A DNA stretch of 64,000 nucleotides, taken from positions 1,674,001-1,738,000 of the forward strand of contig NZ_BMJB01000001.1 in assembly GCF_014642855.1 (NCBI RefSeq), read 5' to 3'. The notes under the pieces were generated by a model. The model made no database searches, was not told where the DNA came from, and saw only the letters and a program-made list of their open reading frames with translations. The position numbers and the translations under genes were made by a program. Shown here in pieces: positions 7,244-16,673 of the stretch (the first letter of the stretch is position 1; each line of letters starts with the position of its first letter). This DNA is from Edaphobacter acidisoli. GTDB taxonomy: Bacteria > Acidobacteriota > Terriglobia > Terriglobales > Acidobacteriaceae.

Positions 7244-8935
7244 ATGCCTACGCGAGAGAACCGTCTGCACCTGCTGCTGCTTCCTCTCGCTGCGTTTATC
7301 GTCGTCGTGCCGCTCATCGTCAACGGCTGCTCTTGCGGACACGACTTCGACTTCCACATCGTGAGCTGGCTCGAAGCCGCCCGCCAGTTTGCGCACGGCA
7401 ACATGCATCCCCACTGGGCATTCACACCCGCATACAACGCAGGCGAGCCGCGCTTCGTCTTCTATCCTCCAATCTCGTGGACCATCGGAGCCCTGCTTGG
7501 CTTCGTCATGCCGTGGACGTGGACGCCGATCGTCTACACCTGGATCGCGCTGAGCGGCGCAGGCCTCGCTCTTTACTACTCCGCACGCGACTTCGCCTCC
7601 CATAACGCAGCACTGCTCGCCGCAGCGTTCTACATCGTCAACCCATACACGCTCTTCACCACATACGAGCGCACTGCCTACGCTGAACTCCTCGCAGCTG
7701 CGTGGATTCCGCTGCTTCTGCACGCCATCCTGCGCGAACGCATCACCATCCCTCGCATCGCCATCCCGGTCGCGCTGCTATGGCTTACCAACGCGCCAGC
7801 CGCGGTGATGGGCTGCTACGCGTTCGCATTGCTTGCGGTCACCCGCATCGCCATAAATCGGGCCGCTCCATTCATCCCGCAGCCATATCTCGACACAGGT
7901 GGGATCTCATCGCGTCAAGAAATATTCAACATTGCCGCCGGAGCCTCTCTCGGGCTGGGACTGGCAGCGTTCTTTATCGTTCCCGCAGCGTGGGAGCGAC
8001 GATACGTCCAGATCAAGATGGCCGTAATCGATAACATGAGGGTCGAAAACAACTTCCTCTTTGGGCACACAGCAGACTCCGATCACGACCAGGTTTTATT
8101 CACCGCTTCGGTTGTCGCTCTTATCCTCATCGTCATCACCGCCGTTGCCCTTCTTATCGCCAGCAAGACAGCAAAATCCAGCATCCATCAGAATTCCTCA
8201 TATTCCGTCTCTAGAGGAGTCATCGTCCCGCTCGCAATCCTCTCCGCTGTCATCGTCCTGCTGCTGACGCCCATCAGCACACCCATCTGGAACCACACGC
8301 CCGAGATGCGCTTCCTGCAATTCCCATGGCGTCTCCTTGCAATCCTTGCGACAGCCATGACCATCGCTATCGCCATCGCTTTATCTTCGCGCAGAATCAA
8401 GGCAGCTCCTGCCATCGCCCTCGTGCTCGCAACCGCGCTCAGCGCAGCCAACTACGCCGTCTTCCATCAATCCTGCGACGAAGAAGACACCGTCCAGGCG
8501 CGGCTTGCGCTCTTTCACTCCAATCGCGGTACTGACCCAACCGACGAATACACACCGATCACTGCCGACAACGACCCCCTCGCCGACTCCAACCCAGGCT
8601 GGTGGCTCACCAACGACCCCTCCATTGATGCACCTGCTAACTCCACACCCGGGCGAGCGCCCATGCACCTCGCGCTCAGCCTGCCAACCGCGCAGACGCT
8701 CATCCTGAACCTGCGCAACTATCCCGCATGGCACATCACAAACAATGGCAAGCCAGTCACGGAACGCGACGAGCGCGAGGACGGCCTTATCGCCATTCCG
8801 GTTCCGGCCGGCAACTCAATCATCGCCATCACCTACACACACTCCCTCGATCAGTCCATCGGCGATACCCTCACCGTGCTCAGCGTTCTCCTGCTTCTGC
8901 TCTCTCTCAGGAGACGAAAGATAGCTCCGATCTAA
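7244..8935 (+). CDS. Polytopic membrane protein, PTPS-related / GT-C-like
   Basis: A 563-residue protein with about ten predicted membrane helices and a soluble C-terminal part closed by one more helix and a basic tail. Near the N-terminus an extracytoplasmic loop reads GHDFDFHIVSW, with PHWAF and YPPISW further on. This resembles the acidic first loop of the '6-pyruvoyl-tetrahydropterin synthase-related' membrane family, which has a GT-C glycosyltransferase-like build. The ATG at 7244 was preferred over an upstream in-frame start at 7061, because the latter would add 61 non-hydrophobic residues overlapping the antiporter remnant. The substrate is unknown; transfer of sugars from a lipid carrier is an inference from fold type only. 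Confidence 0.55.
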   Translation: MPTRENRLHLLLLPLAAFIVVVPLIVNGCSCGHDFDFHIVSWLEAARQFAHGNMHPHWAFTPAYNAGEPRFVFYPPISWTIGALLGFVMPWTWTPIVYTWIALSGAGLALYYSARDFASHNAALLAAAFYIVNPYTLFTTYERTAYAELLAAAWIPLLLHAILRERITIPRIAIPVALLWLTNAPAAVMGCYAFALLAVTRIAINRAAPFIPQPYLDTGGISSRQEIFNIAAGASLGLGLAAFFIVPAAWERRYVQIKMAVIDNMRVENNFLFGHTADSDHDQVLFTASVVALILIVITAVALLIASKTAKSSIHQNSSYSVSRGVIVPLAILSAVIVLLLTPISTPIWNHTPEMRFLQFPWRLLAILATAMTIAIAIALSSRRIKAAPAIALVLATALSAANYAVFHQSCDEEDTVQARLALFHSNRGTDPTDEYTPITADNDPLADSNPGWWLTNDPSIDAPANSTPGRAPMHLALSLPTAQTLILNLRNYPAWHITNNGKPVTERDEREDGLIAIPVPAGNSIIAITYTHSLDQSIGDTLTVLSVLLLLLSLRRRKIAPI

Positions 8936-8985
8936 GCCCGGAAACTAGAGACTGCAAGCGGTACTCATTTATCATCAAGACCTGA

Positions 8986-9918
8986 ATGCAACTCAACGTA
9001 CAAGACCTGCTTCGCTCCGGCGCCGAGATCACCGATCAGGCCCTCGAACGCCTTCTGCCTTCGCCCGACACGCTCCCCCACTCCATCCATCGCGCCATGC
9101 GCCACAGCACCTTCGCTGGAGGCAAGCGCCTTCGCCCCATCCTTGCGATGGAGGCAGCCCGCATGACCGCTGGCACCGGAGAGATTCCCGCCGGAGCAGC
9201 CGACCTCGGCGCAGCCATCGAGATGCTGCACACCTACTCGCTCATCCACGATGACCTGCCCGCGCTCGACAACGACGACCTACGCCGCGGCAAGCCCACC
9301 TGCCACGTCGCCTTCGGCGAAGCCATCGCCATCCTCGCGGGCGACGCGCTCCAGACGCTCGCCTTCCAGACCATCGCCTCGCTTCCCACCCCGCCCGCCA
9401 CAACGGTCGCCATTCTGCGCGAAATCTCACTCGCAGTCGGCACAGGCGTCGGCCCCAACAGCCCGCTACCCCCAGGAATGATCGGTGGACAGGTAGTCGA
9501 TATCGAATCCGAAGGCAAGCAGCCCACCGCCGAGCTAGTGGAATCCATCCACCGCGCCAAAACCGGCGCTCTCATCACAACCAGCATCGTCTCAGGCGGG
9601 CTCTATGGCATAGCCTCTCACTCAGCCTCAGAAAACACCATCGAGCGCCTACGCACCTTTGGCGAAAAGGCCGGCCTCGCCTTCCAGATCGTCGACGACG
9701 TGCTCGACATGACCCAAAGCTCCGAGGAACTCGGCAAGACCGCCGGCAAGGACACCGCCAGCGTCAAAGCCACCTGGCCAGCCATCTATGGCATCGATCA
9801 ATCCCGCAAAGACGCAGCCGAGCTCATCGCCGACGCCTTTGCCGCTCTCGAACCCTTCGGCCAGCAAGCAGATGCGCTCAAGGCCCTCGCCAACTACCTC
9901 GTCGAACGCAAGCACTAG
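8986..9918 (+). CDS. ispA: Polyprenyl diphosphate synthase (farnesyl/geranylgeranyl type)
   Basis: A 310-residue trans-prenyltransferase that condenses isopentenyl diphosphate with allylic diphosphates. The first aspartate-rich motif is DDLPALDND at about residues 88-96. The second is FQIVDDVLD at about 229-237. GGKRLRP, the substrate-binding arginine segment, lies at 45-51. Product chain length (C15 or C20) cannot be read with certainty. It supplies precursors for undecaprenyl phosphate, quinones or carotenoids, downstream of Dxr. It lies 50 bp after the membrane gene on the same strand. Confidence 0.9.
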   Translation: MQLNVQDLLRSGAEITDQALERLLPSPDTLPHSIHRAMRHSTFAGGKRLRPILAMEAARMTAGTGEIPAGAADLGAAIEMLHTYSLIHDDLPALDNDDLRRGKPTCHVAFGEAIAILAGDALQTLAFQTIASLPTPPATTVAILREISLAVGTGVGPNSPLPPGMIGGQVVDIESEGKQPTAELVESIHRAKTGALITTSIVSGGLYGIASHSASENTIERLRTFGEKAGLAFQIVDDVLDMTQSSEELGKTAGKDTASVKATWPAIYGIDQSRKDAAELIADAFAALEPFGQQADALKALANYLVERKH

Positions 9919-10000
9919 GACTTGACAAAACCCACCTCGGGAACGCCCCCTCTTTTGCCGCCAGGGGCCAAAGTGCCCCATACCTAAGCCATCTCTTTGG

Positions 10001-10036
10001 AATACTTTAGTACTTAAGTACGGGGAGGGGGTACCC
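10001..10036 (+). repeat. Dispersed leader element R1, copy 2 (3' block only)
   Basis: AATACTTTAGTACTTAAGTA at 10001 continues as CGGGGAGGGGGTACCC. The block is almost identical to those at 25764 and (reversed) 39933. It ends 19 bp before the ATG of the MIP18-family gene, in that gene's orientation. The upstream promoter-like part of R1 is not clearly present; a GC hairpin of different sequence lies around 9945-9970. Confidence 0.7.
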
Positions 10037-10055
10037 ACCCGTATCATGAAGAAAG

Positions 10056-10427
10056 ATGCTCACCGAAGCCGACATCCTGACCGCTTTACGCGACTGCTAC
10101 GACCCGTCACTCCCCTGCAATATCGTGGACCTCGGCCTCGTCCAGAAGGTCACCATCACACTCGATAAAGACGCTCCCGGCACAGGAATTCCCGGAGTCC
10201 CCCAAAAGCACCGCATCCAGATCGCCCTCATCCTCACCAATCCCACAGAAGAAACCACTGCACAGCTCATCGCCCAGATCGAAAATCGTCTCGCGGGTCT
10301 CGAACAAGTAAGCCATGCATCCGTAACTGTGCTCGATCTTCCCCTGTGGACACCTGCGAGCATCACATCCGCAGGCCGTCGCATCCTCGGGCTCGATGGC
10401 AACCCCAGTCTCGTCCAGATTCGCTAA
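10056..10427 (+). CDS. MIP18/DUF59-family protein, Fe-S assembly type
   Basis: A 123-residue protein of the MIP18 (DUF59) family. The N-terminal signature reads CYDPSLPCNIVDLGLV, and the C-terminus has PLWTPASITSAGRRILGL, as in SufT/PaaD-type members. These proteins assist iron-sulfur cluster maturation or act as ring-hydroxylation accessory subunits. No suf or paa genes are nearby, so the partner is unknown. The usual DPE is DPS here. An R1 block ends 19 bp upstream. The methyltransferase starts two bases after the stop, which suggests translational coupling. Confidence 0.8.
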   Translation: MLTEADILTALRDCYDPSLPCNIVDLGLVQKVTITLDKDAPGTGIPGVPQKHRIQIALILTNPTEETTAQLIAQIENRLAGLEQVSHASVTVLDLPLWTPASITSAGRRILGLDGNPSLVQIR

Positions 10428-10429
10428 CT

Positions 10430-11194
10430 ATGCCACCGCGCAAACGCCCTCACGACCTGCTCAAAGCGACAGCTTTTCCGATCCACCCCTTCGACCAGAT
10501 CCACGGCGTCGACACCAGCGGACTTGTCCCTTCCGGTCATCTCGCCACTGGTCACCCGAATGACGAACACATCACCGCGTACTATGGAGTCGCGCCCAGC
10601 ATCCTACGCACACTCATCCAGAACTGGCGCGAAACTGTACCACCTCACCCTATTCACAGCTACACCTTCCTCGACATCGGATGCGGCAAGGGTCGCGCAG
10701 TGCTCATCGCCAGCGAGTTTGGTTTCCGCAAGGTGATCGGAGTCGATCTGAATCCACAGATGATTGCCATCGCGCAACTCAATACGCGTCACTGGGAGCA
10801 GGCTCACACCCACGACACAACTGCTCCGTCGCTAGCCCCTATTGAGATAGCCGAACAAGACGCGCTGGACTATACCTTCCCGCGTACTCCGACCCTCCTG
10901 TTCCTCTTTCACCCATTTGAAGCACCTGTGCTGAAGTCGCTCATTCGTCGCATTGAGACACAATTTGCCAAACGTCCTGGCACACTCGATCTCGTCTACG
11001 TCAACGCCGAATGCGCTCACCTGCTCGACAACCACCCTGCATTTGCACGGCTCTTTCGTGGCCATGTGGCTATGTCTCCCGAGGATCATGCCGCAGACCT
11101 CGAGGCCATCGCACAGCAAAAAGAGTATGGCTCAACCGGCGACGAAGAGTGCGCCATCTATCGTTACACGGGACGCGCATCAAAACCCCATTAG
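10430..11194 (+). CDS. Class I SAM-dependent methyltransferase
   Basis: A 254-residue cytoplasmic protein with the class I SAM-binding motif FLDIGCGKGRAV (about residues 79-90), then VIGVDLN as the acidic end of strand two. The N-terminal HPFDQIHGVDTSG and AYYGVAPS segments are seen in bacterial 'methyltransferase-like' proteins of unknown substrate. The ATG at 10430 follows the previous gene's stop by two bases, so it is almost certainly translated from the same message. Nothing in the sequence identifies the substrate. Confidence 0.75.
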   Translation: MPPRKRPHDLLKATAFPIHPFDQIHGVDTSGLVPSGHLATGHPNDEHITAYYGVAPSILRTLIQNWRETVPPHPIHSYTFLDIGCGKGRAVLIASEFGFRKVIGVDLNPQMIAIAQLNTRHWEQAHTHDTTAPSLAPIEIAEQDALDYTFPRTPTLLFLFHPFEAPVLKSLIRRIETQFAKRPGTLDLVYVNAECAHLLDNHPAFARLFRGHVAMSPEDHAADLEAIAQQKEYGSTGDEECAIYRYTGRASKPH

Positions 11195-11215
11195 TCGCGC
11201 TGTCGACTCCAAAGC

Positions 11216-11665
11216 TCACTTCACACGCACATGAAACATCCGCTCGTCACCGCCAGCGTGCTCGATCTCAATCTCCCCGTCAGCGCGCTCCATTACACTG
11301 GAGAACTTCTCTCCCCATTCGACGAGTACAAGAGCGTCCGGCGTCTCCGCCATCTCATCGAGCCCCAAAGTCAGCAACTCGCGCTCCGTCTCCAGACGAT
11401 AAAGGTCAAGATGATACAGTCGCGTCTTCGCGCCTACATATTCATGCACCAGCGTGAAGGTCGGACTCGTTACGTCTTCAGCTTGCGCCGCACCAAGAGA
11501 GGCAGCAATCCCCTTCACCAGTGTGGTCTTCCCTGCTCCCAGTTCACCGCGCAGCACAATCAGCTTCGGCGCAGGCGCAAGCATCTCAGCGACGCGTTCA
11601 CCCATTGCCAAAGTACCAGATTCACTCCGTGTCTTAAAATGCTTTATCTTGCGAAAATCGCTCAA
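11216..11665 (-). CDS. tsaE: tRNA threonylcarbamoyladenosine biosynthesis ATPase TsaE
   Basis: A 149-residue P-loop protein needed with TsaB/TsaD to make t6A37 on ANN-decoding tRNAs. Walker A is GELGAGKTT; the family's TSPTFTLVHEY follows, then YHLDLYRL and VEWGEKF. I chose a TTG at 11665 because GGTGGAGG lies just before it; a second in-frame TTG at 11680 is possible. It starts about 40 bp after nnr on the same strand. The nnr-tsaE pairing is common (in E. coli yjeF-yjeE), so the two are likely cotranscribed. Confidence 0.92.
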   Translation of the reverse strand: MSDFRKIKHFKTRSESGTLAMGERVAEMLAPAPKLIVLRGELGAGKTTLVKGIAASLGAAQAEDVTSPTFTLVHEYVGAKTRLYHLDLYRLETERELLTLGLDEMAETPDALVLVEWGEKFSSVMERADGEIEIEHAGGDERMFHVRVK

Positions 11666-11706
11666 ACTGCCTCCACCCAAATGATATTGCTTTGCGGGAA
11701 CAACAT

Positions 11707-13353
11707 TTAGTTATTGCCGCGCAATCCGCATATCCAGGTCAAACCATCAGCATCGACGCTTCTGTAGCGAAAAGCATCTGAGAGATATTTAACCGTATCT
11801 GTAGCAAGCACCGTGTGCTCATCCATCGCGTGTGCAGCGAAATCACCAGCCAATCCGTGCAGATAGACGGCTGATTCCACGGCCTGCGCAGGGTCATCAG
11901 GATACTGCGCCAGCATTGCCGCAACGATCCCAGTCAAAATGTCTCCGCTTCCGCCCTTTGCCATCGCAGGATTACCCGAGGTGTTTACAGCCACGCGACC
12001 ATCGGGATGCGCAACCAGGGTCCTCCAGCCCTTCAACACAAGCGTCAATTGATGCTTCGTGGCAAAGCTTCGCGCAAGCCTCAACCTGTCCGCCTCTACC
12101 TCCTGCACGGTCATGCCAACTAGTCGCGCCATCTCACCTGGGTGTGGCGTCAGCACCAATGTTCGACGGGAGCCATCCAGCAGATTCGTTTTACCAGCAA
12201 GAGCATTCAGTGCATCGGCATCAACAACTATTGGCTGTGAGGTTTTCTCAATCATCTGCCGCGCAAACGCAGGCGCATCACCTTCTGTCGAAAGCCCTGG
12301 TCCAAGCGCCACCACAGTAATCCTCTTGAGGAGCGTATCAAGCTTTCCTCCATAAAGCTGTTTGAACGAGACTGCACCAAGTGCGCCTTCTGCCAGCGGC
12401 ACGGTCATCAACTCGGGAGCAATGTGTGCAACAGTATCAAGTACCCCCGTCGGGACAGCGGCAGTCACCAACCCTGCGCCAGTACGAAGCGCAGCCAACG
12501 AAGCCATCGCTGGCGCACCTGCTTTGCCATAGCTTCCACCCACTACAAGCACATGGCCAAATCTACCCTTGTTTGCGTCCACGGGTCGCGGCGTTTCTGC
12601 CAGGCTCTTCGACGCCCCAGTCCAGGTCAAACGTGTTGACGACTCCACAGCCGTGGCTGGCGAGCCTATTTCAACAACGGCAACTGGGCCAGATGCATCG
12701 TATGTCAGGTGCCCAAAAACGTGCGCCAGTTTGGGGGCAGTAAAAGTCACGACAGCATCTGCGCGAAATGCTCCTTCATTGTGGAGCGCCATCGAATCAG
12801 CGTCCCATCCAGAGGGCAGGTCAACGGCTACTACTGGAGACGCCGTCTTTTCGAGTAGCGTGCGTAACGCAACCGCAAGGCCACGCAGCGGGGGTTTGAA
12901 ACCCGTTCCCACGACCGCATCGATTACAAGCTCCGCGCCATCCAGAATACCTGTCAGGCCCGCTTCGTCCATCACCTCGACCAATGCAGTAGAGCCTCTA
13001 CCCACGTCTGCAATGCCTGCGCCGACATGAGAGCTCCATGCCGCCCCGCCCACAGCTTCAAGCAGGCTAAGTGCTTCCGCGGCTTCCCCTTTTACCTCGT
13101 GCGCACGTCCCAGCAAGGCAACTCGCACGGTCTTTCCAGCACGCGCAAGTTCCCGTGCAGCAATGAAACCGTCTCCCCCATTGTTACCTTTGCCACAAAG
13201 GACAACGACGCGACGCGCCCAAGGATATTGACGCAAACAAAACTTCGCTACAGCAGTGCCGGCCCTTTCCATCAACGAGCCAAGCGACACACCAAATTCC
13301 GAGGCTGTACGCCTGTCCGTCGCAGCCATCTCAGCAGACGTCAGAATCTTCAT
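11707..13353 (-). CDS. nnr: Bifunctional NAD(P)H-hydrate epimerase/dehydratase
   Basis: A 548-residue metabolite-repair enzyme. The N-terminal half is the YjeF_N epimerase: GKGNNGGDG near residue 54 and VDLPSGWDAD near 178. The C-terminal half is the ribokinase-like dehydratase: VVGGSYGKAGAPAMAS near 271, LTPHPGEMARL, and KGGSGDILTGIVAAMLAQ. Together they restore hydrated NADH and NADPH. The length fits the fused form. It starts at the ATG at 13353 (MKILTSAEM), as usual. It is the upstream partner of tsaE. Confidence 0.95.
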   Translation of the reverse strand: MKILTSAEMAATDRRTASEFGVSLGSLMERAGTAVAKFCLRQYPWARRVVVLCGKGNNGGDGFIAARELARAGKTVRVALLGRAHEVKGEAAEALSLLEAVGGAAWSSHVGAGIADVGRGSTALVEVMDEAGLTGILDGAELVIDAVVGTGFKPPLRGLAVALRTLLEKTASPVVAVDLPSGWDADSMALHNEGAFRADAVVTFTAPKLAHVFGHLTYDASGPVAVVEIGSPATAVESSTRLTWTGASKSLAETPRPVDANKGRFGHVLVVGGSYGKAGAPAMASLAALRTGAGLVTAAVPTGVLDTVAHIAPELMTVPLAEGALGAVSFKQLYGGKLDTLLKRITVVALGPGLSTEGDAPAFARQMIEKTSQPIVVDADALNALAGKTNLLDGSRRTLVLTPHPGEMARLVGMTVQEVEADRLRLARSFATKHQLTLVLKGWRTLVAHPDGRVAVNTSGNPAMAKGGSGDILTGIVAAMLAQYPDDPAQAVESAVYLHGLAGDFAAHAMDEHTVLATDTVKYLSDAFRYRSVDADGLTWICGLRGNN

Positions 13354-13493
13354 CGATACCTTCTATGCCGTCCCACCCGGACCGACGCTAAAACAAAACA
13401 ATACACCAAGTGCGGATGCGCAACATACATTCGCGGGCAGATTCAGAATTTTGATTGATTGTGTGAAACCAGTTCTGCAACTATTTGGTCGAA

Positions 13494-14774
13494 TTACTCA
13501 GATGCTCCAATTGAGCCGGTTTCAACGGATGGCTCTGGCTTGGTGCCAAAATAGCTCTTGTCCCAGAGTGCCTGGTAGAACTCTCCTGTCAGAGAGGCGG
13601 CTTTGGGCCCGAACGTAGGCCGTCCTCCTTCGAGGAAGAAGACCGTCACAATTGGTCCACGTGGCGTGTCAGCATATGACCCGAACCACCCGAAACGCGT
13701 CCCGTCGTCCGAACAGGTACCAGTCTTCCCCATCACAGGAAACTCACTGAAGTTAGCCTTCAGTGAACGCGCCGTGCCATATTGCACTGCACCAGCCATG
13801 CCATCCTCGATCTCCGGGATCAGCGGCGCAATGTTCAGCTTGCGCTTCACCATCGGAGTAAAGGAAGCGATGTCTTCCGGCGTTTCAGGATGCTGCAAAT
13901 AATAGAGCGTACCGCCATTAGCGATCGCGGAGATCAGCGCACCCAATTGCAATGGCGTCATCGACACGCTCTGACCGAATGAGCACATCTTACCTACGCC
14001 ACCTTCTGATGCCGGCAACACCTGGTCGGGATACGTGCCCAGATGCTCCCCAGGAATGTGATATCCAGCCAATTCGCCAAGGCCAAATTCATTCGCGTAA
14101 TGCTTCACGCGATCGAAGCCAAGCTCACGTCCCAGCGTCTCGAAATAAAGATTGTTCGAGTGCGCGAGTGCCTCTGTCATCGTCATGCTGAAGCGTCGCC
14201 CCAGCTTCACCGGAGTGTCGCGTGTAACGATCCCCTCTTCTAGCGCCGCCAACGCAACGGAGAGCTTAATCGTAGAACAAGGTTCGGCGCCACGGCTGAG
14301 GGCAAGCTTCTGATTCACCATTGCGAGAATGCGACCGTTCGTCGGATCAATCGCGACTACGGTGCCGTTCATGTTGCCTAGAGCCTGAATAGCAGCTTGA
14401 CGAACAACTGGATCTTCACCTGCAGTCACATCGCCCTGAATCAGGTTGCTTGCGTCAATAAAAGAACTGGCCGTAAAGATTTCACGGTAGCGATAACGCC
14501 GATGATAGTGACTGTAGGTATAACGCGCACGCACGAGATGCGCCCCGTGTCTGGTCCGTACTGAGGACACGCGACGGGTTGTTCTCGTGGTGACGTGGTG
14601 CGTAGTGCTTATCTTGTGCGAGTGTGTAGCAGCGCTTGTATGTCTGCGTACTGAAATATGTGCGGTTGTAGCGGCATGGTGCTTCTTTGCCGTTGTCGTT
14701 GCGCCCGCATCCACTCCAGCACCCAAAACAAGGCCGAAGAGGATTGCGCCTGCCAGCTTCATCATCTTTAACAT
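13494..14774 (-). CDS. Penicillin-binding protein, transpeptidase domain, with His/Arg/Tyr-rich linker
   Basis: A 426-residue secreted or membrane-anchored protein. It has an N-terminal hydrophobic leader (residues 5-25), a low-complexity His/Thr/Arg/Tyr-rich segment (29-98) and a transpeptidase domain. The active-site motifs are all present: STIK with Ser167, SNN at 206-208 and KTG at 350-352. It would cross-link peptidoglycan stems or bind beta-lactams. The usual dimerisation domain of class B PBPs is absent, so it is shorter than PBP2/FtsI. The ATG at 14774 has AGAGGA in front; a start at 14813 would push the leader inward. It lies 149 bp downstream of ftsZ on the same strand, which suggests a septal role, though this is an inference. 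Confidence 0.8.
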   Translation of the reverse strand: MLKMMKLAGAILFGLVLGAGVDAGATTTAKKHHAATTAHISVRRHTSAATHSHKISTTHHVTTRTTRRVSSVRTRHGAHLVRARYTYSHYHRRYRYREIFTASSFIDASNLIQGDVTAGEDPVVRQAAIQALGNMNGTVVAIDPTNGRILAMVNQKLALSRGAEPCSTIKLSVALAALEEGIVTRDTPVKLGRRFSMTMTEALAHSNNLYFETLGRELGFDRVKHYANEFGLGELAGYHIPGEHLGTYPDQVLPASEGGVGKMCSFGQSVSMTPLQLGALISAIANGGTLYYLQHPETPEDIASFTPMVKRKLNIAPLIPEIEDGMAGAVQYGTARSLKANFSEFPVMGKTGTCSDDGTRFGWFGSYADTPRGPIVTVFFLEGGRPTFGPKAASLTGEFYQALWDKSYFGTKPEPSVETGSIGASE

Positions 14775-14923
14775 CGGCAATTCCTCTTTACTACTTACTG
14801 AGACAGCAATCAACCTGCCATTCGCCCGAAAAAGCTCCAGCGAAACAATATTTATTCAACTACACTCCACTCCATGCCGCTGTGCCTCTTTGGTGCTATC
14901 CGGCGTAAACCACTTTCATCACA

Positions 14924-16369
14924 TCAATTTCCACGCCGCAAAAATGCCGGAATATCCAACTCATCGGGTTCTTCACGCACCACCTCTGCAGCCGCCGACC
15001 CATTGTGCGAAGCTACACGAACCGCAGCCTCGTCAACAGGAGTAGACACTGTTGCGCCCCATGTCTCCGCCGATTGGACGCGGACAGATGTACCCTGGTG
15101 AGCCCGCTCCTCCATTCGTGGCGTATCTTCCTCTTCGAGATCGAACTCCGGAAGCTGCTTGTTGTCGCGAAAAAAATCATCGTCGAAGACAGAGGCCGGA
15201 ACGGGAACAAGCTCGGGTTGAATACTCGTCTCGGGTAAATGTGCTGGAACCGTTTGAGATTCGGCTTCGCTGGCAAACCTGGGCGACGATGCTCTCTGAT
15301 TCGTGACTCGCGGCTGTACAGGCACCTCGAAGCGCACTGTCGGCAAAGTGGCCTCAGCAAGCATTCTCTCGCGCCGCTGTGGCATCTCTTGTTGCTTGAA
15401 GCCGGTCGCAATTACAGTGATCTTCACCTCGTCGCCCATCGACTCATCCTGAACCGCGCCGAAGATGATGTTGGCATCTTCATGGGCTGCGTTCTGAATG
15501 ATCGTCGAAGCTTCATTTACTTCGCTTAGCTTCAATGAGCTTGACCCTGTAATGTTGATCAGAATTCCGCGCGCTCCATCAATCGCGCCAGCTTCCAGCA
15601 AAGGCGATGCCATTGCTGCCATTGCTGCCTGCACAGCACGGTCTTTGCCGGAGCGCACAGACGTACCCATCACCGCATAGCCCATGCCCGCCATCGTCGT
15701 CTTCACGTCGGCAAAGTCGCGGTTGATGACGCCAGGAATCGTAATGATGTCCGAAATTCCCTGCACGCCCTGTCGCAGCACATCGTCCGCAATTCGGAAG
15801 CTCTCGAAGAACCCAGCATCTTTCGCAACAGCCAGCAGCTTTTCGTTAGGAATCACAATCACCGTATCAACGGAGTCTAGTAACTCCTGCAAGCCGCGCT
15901 CGGCCTGCATCATTCGGCGCTTACCTTCAAACGCAAATGGACGCGTTACTACGGCTACGGTCAGAGCACCCATCTCGCTAGCGAGCGAAGCGATCACCGG
16001 AGCTGCACCTGTTCCCGTTCCACCGCCAAGGCCCGCTGTCACAAATACCATGTCCGCGCCTTCAAGAGCCTCAATAATCTTGTCCGAATCTTCAAGCGCG
16101 GCCCGCCGCCCTACGTCTGGGTTCGCTCCGGCGCCAAGACCGCTGGTCAGCTTCACCCCAAGCTGTAATTTCACCGGAGCGTTTGACACTTGAAGCGCCT
16201 GTACGTCGGTGTTGGCTGCAATAAATTCCACGCCGACTACGTTGGCTGCAATCATGCGGTTCACAGCGTTGTTTCCGCCACCGCCAACGCCAATGACCTT
16301 GATCTTCGCCCCTTGGGGAACCTCATCGTGATAGTGGATGCGAATGGCGTCGTCGGGCAGATTAGGCAT
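14924..16369 (-). CDS. ftsZ: Cell division GTPase FtsZ
   Basis: A 481-residue tubulin homologue that forms the cytokinetic ring. The tubulin signature GGGTGTG lies at residues 115-121. [12 protein letters not shown] is near the start and NRDFADV is in the T7 region. The protein ends with [11 protein letters not shown], the conserved tail that binds FtsA. A linker of about 150 residues separates the GTPase core from the tail. AAGGAG lies ten bases before the ATG at 16369; another in-frame ATG at 16405 has no well-placed ribosome site. No ftsA or ftsQ is adjacent: the upstream neighbour is a divergent secreted-protein gene. Confidence 0.96.
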   Translation of the reverse strand: MPNLPDDAIRIHYHDEVPQGAKIKVIGVGGGGNNAVNRMIAANVVGVEFIAANTDVQALQVSNAPVKLQLGVKLTSGLGAGANPDVGRRAALEDSDKIIEALEGADMVFVTAGLGGGTGTGAAPVIASLASEMGALTVAVVTRPFAFEGKRRMMQAERGLQELLDSVDTVIVIPNEKLLAVAKDAGFFESFRIADDVLRQGVQGISDIITIPGVINRDFADVKTTMAGMGYAVMGTSVRSGKDRAVQAAMAAMASPLLEAGAIDGARGILINITGSSSLKLSEVNEASTIIQNAAHEDANIIFGAVQDESMGDEVKITVIATGFKQQEMPQRRERMLAEATLPTVRFEVPVQPRVTNQRASSPRFASEAESQTVPAHLPETSIQPELVPVPASVFDDDFFRDNKQLPEFDLEEEDTPRMEERAHQGTSVRVQSAETWGATVSTPVDEAAVRVASHNGSAAAEVVREEPDELDIPAFLRRGN

Positions 16370-16673
16370 GTATTCAATACTCCTTATTGGATTTAATTCT
16401 CCCATCCTCTACCCAAAGTAATGCCCCTGTTTTTCCACCATCCGAACCACAGATGGTTCAGTACTCCCAGAGATTCAATACCTTCCCATTTGTCTAAAGT
16501 GCCAATGCATAATTCCTTGCACGTATCTCTCCAAAAAATTAAGCTTTTCCGCGCTATGTTTGTGCTAAAAAGACAGTTACCAATTTGGGCTCTGCCTCCG
16601 ACAGTCGAGTTCTTTTGCAAGCAGAGCCTCCAGTTATCAAAGTTCAGGTGTCCCGCAACGTGTGAGGCCCCAA

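Noticed and set aside
8986-11194. Terpenoid biosynthetic cluster
   Set aside because: Only one prenyl diphosphate synthase and a generic methyltransferase are present. There is no cyclase, squalene/phytoene synthase or P450.
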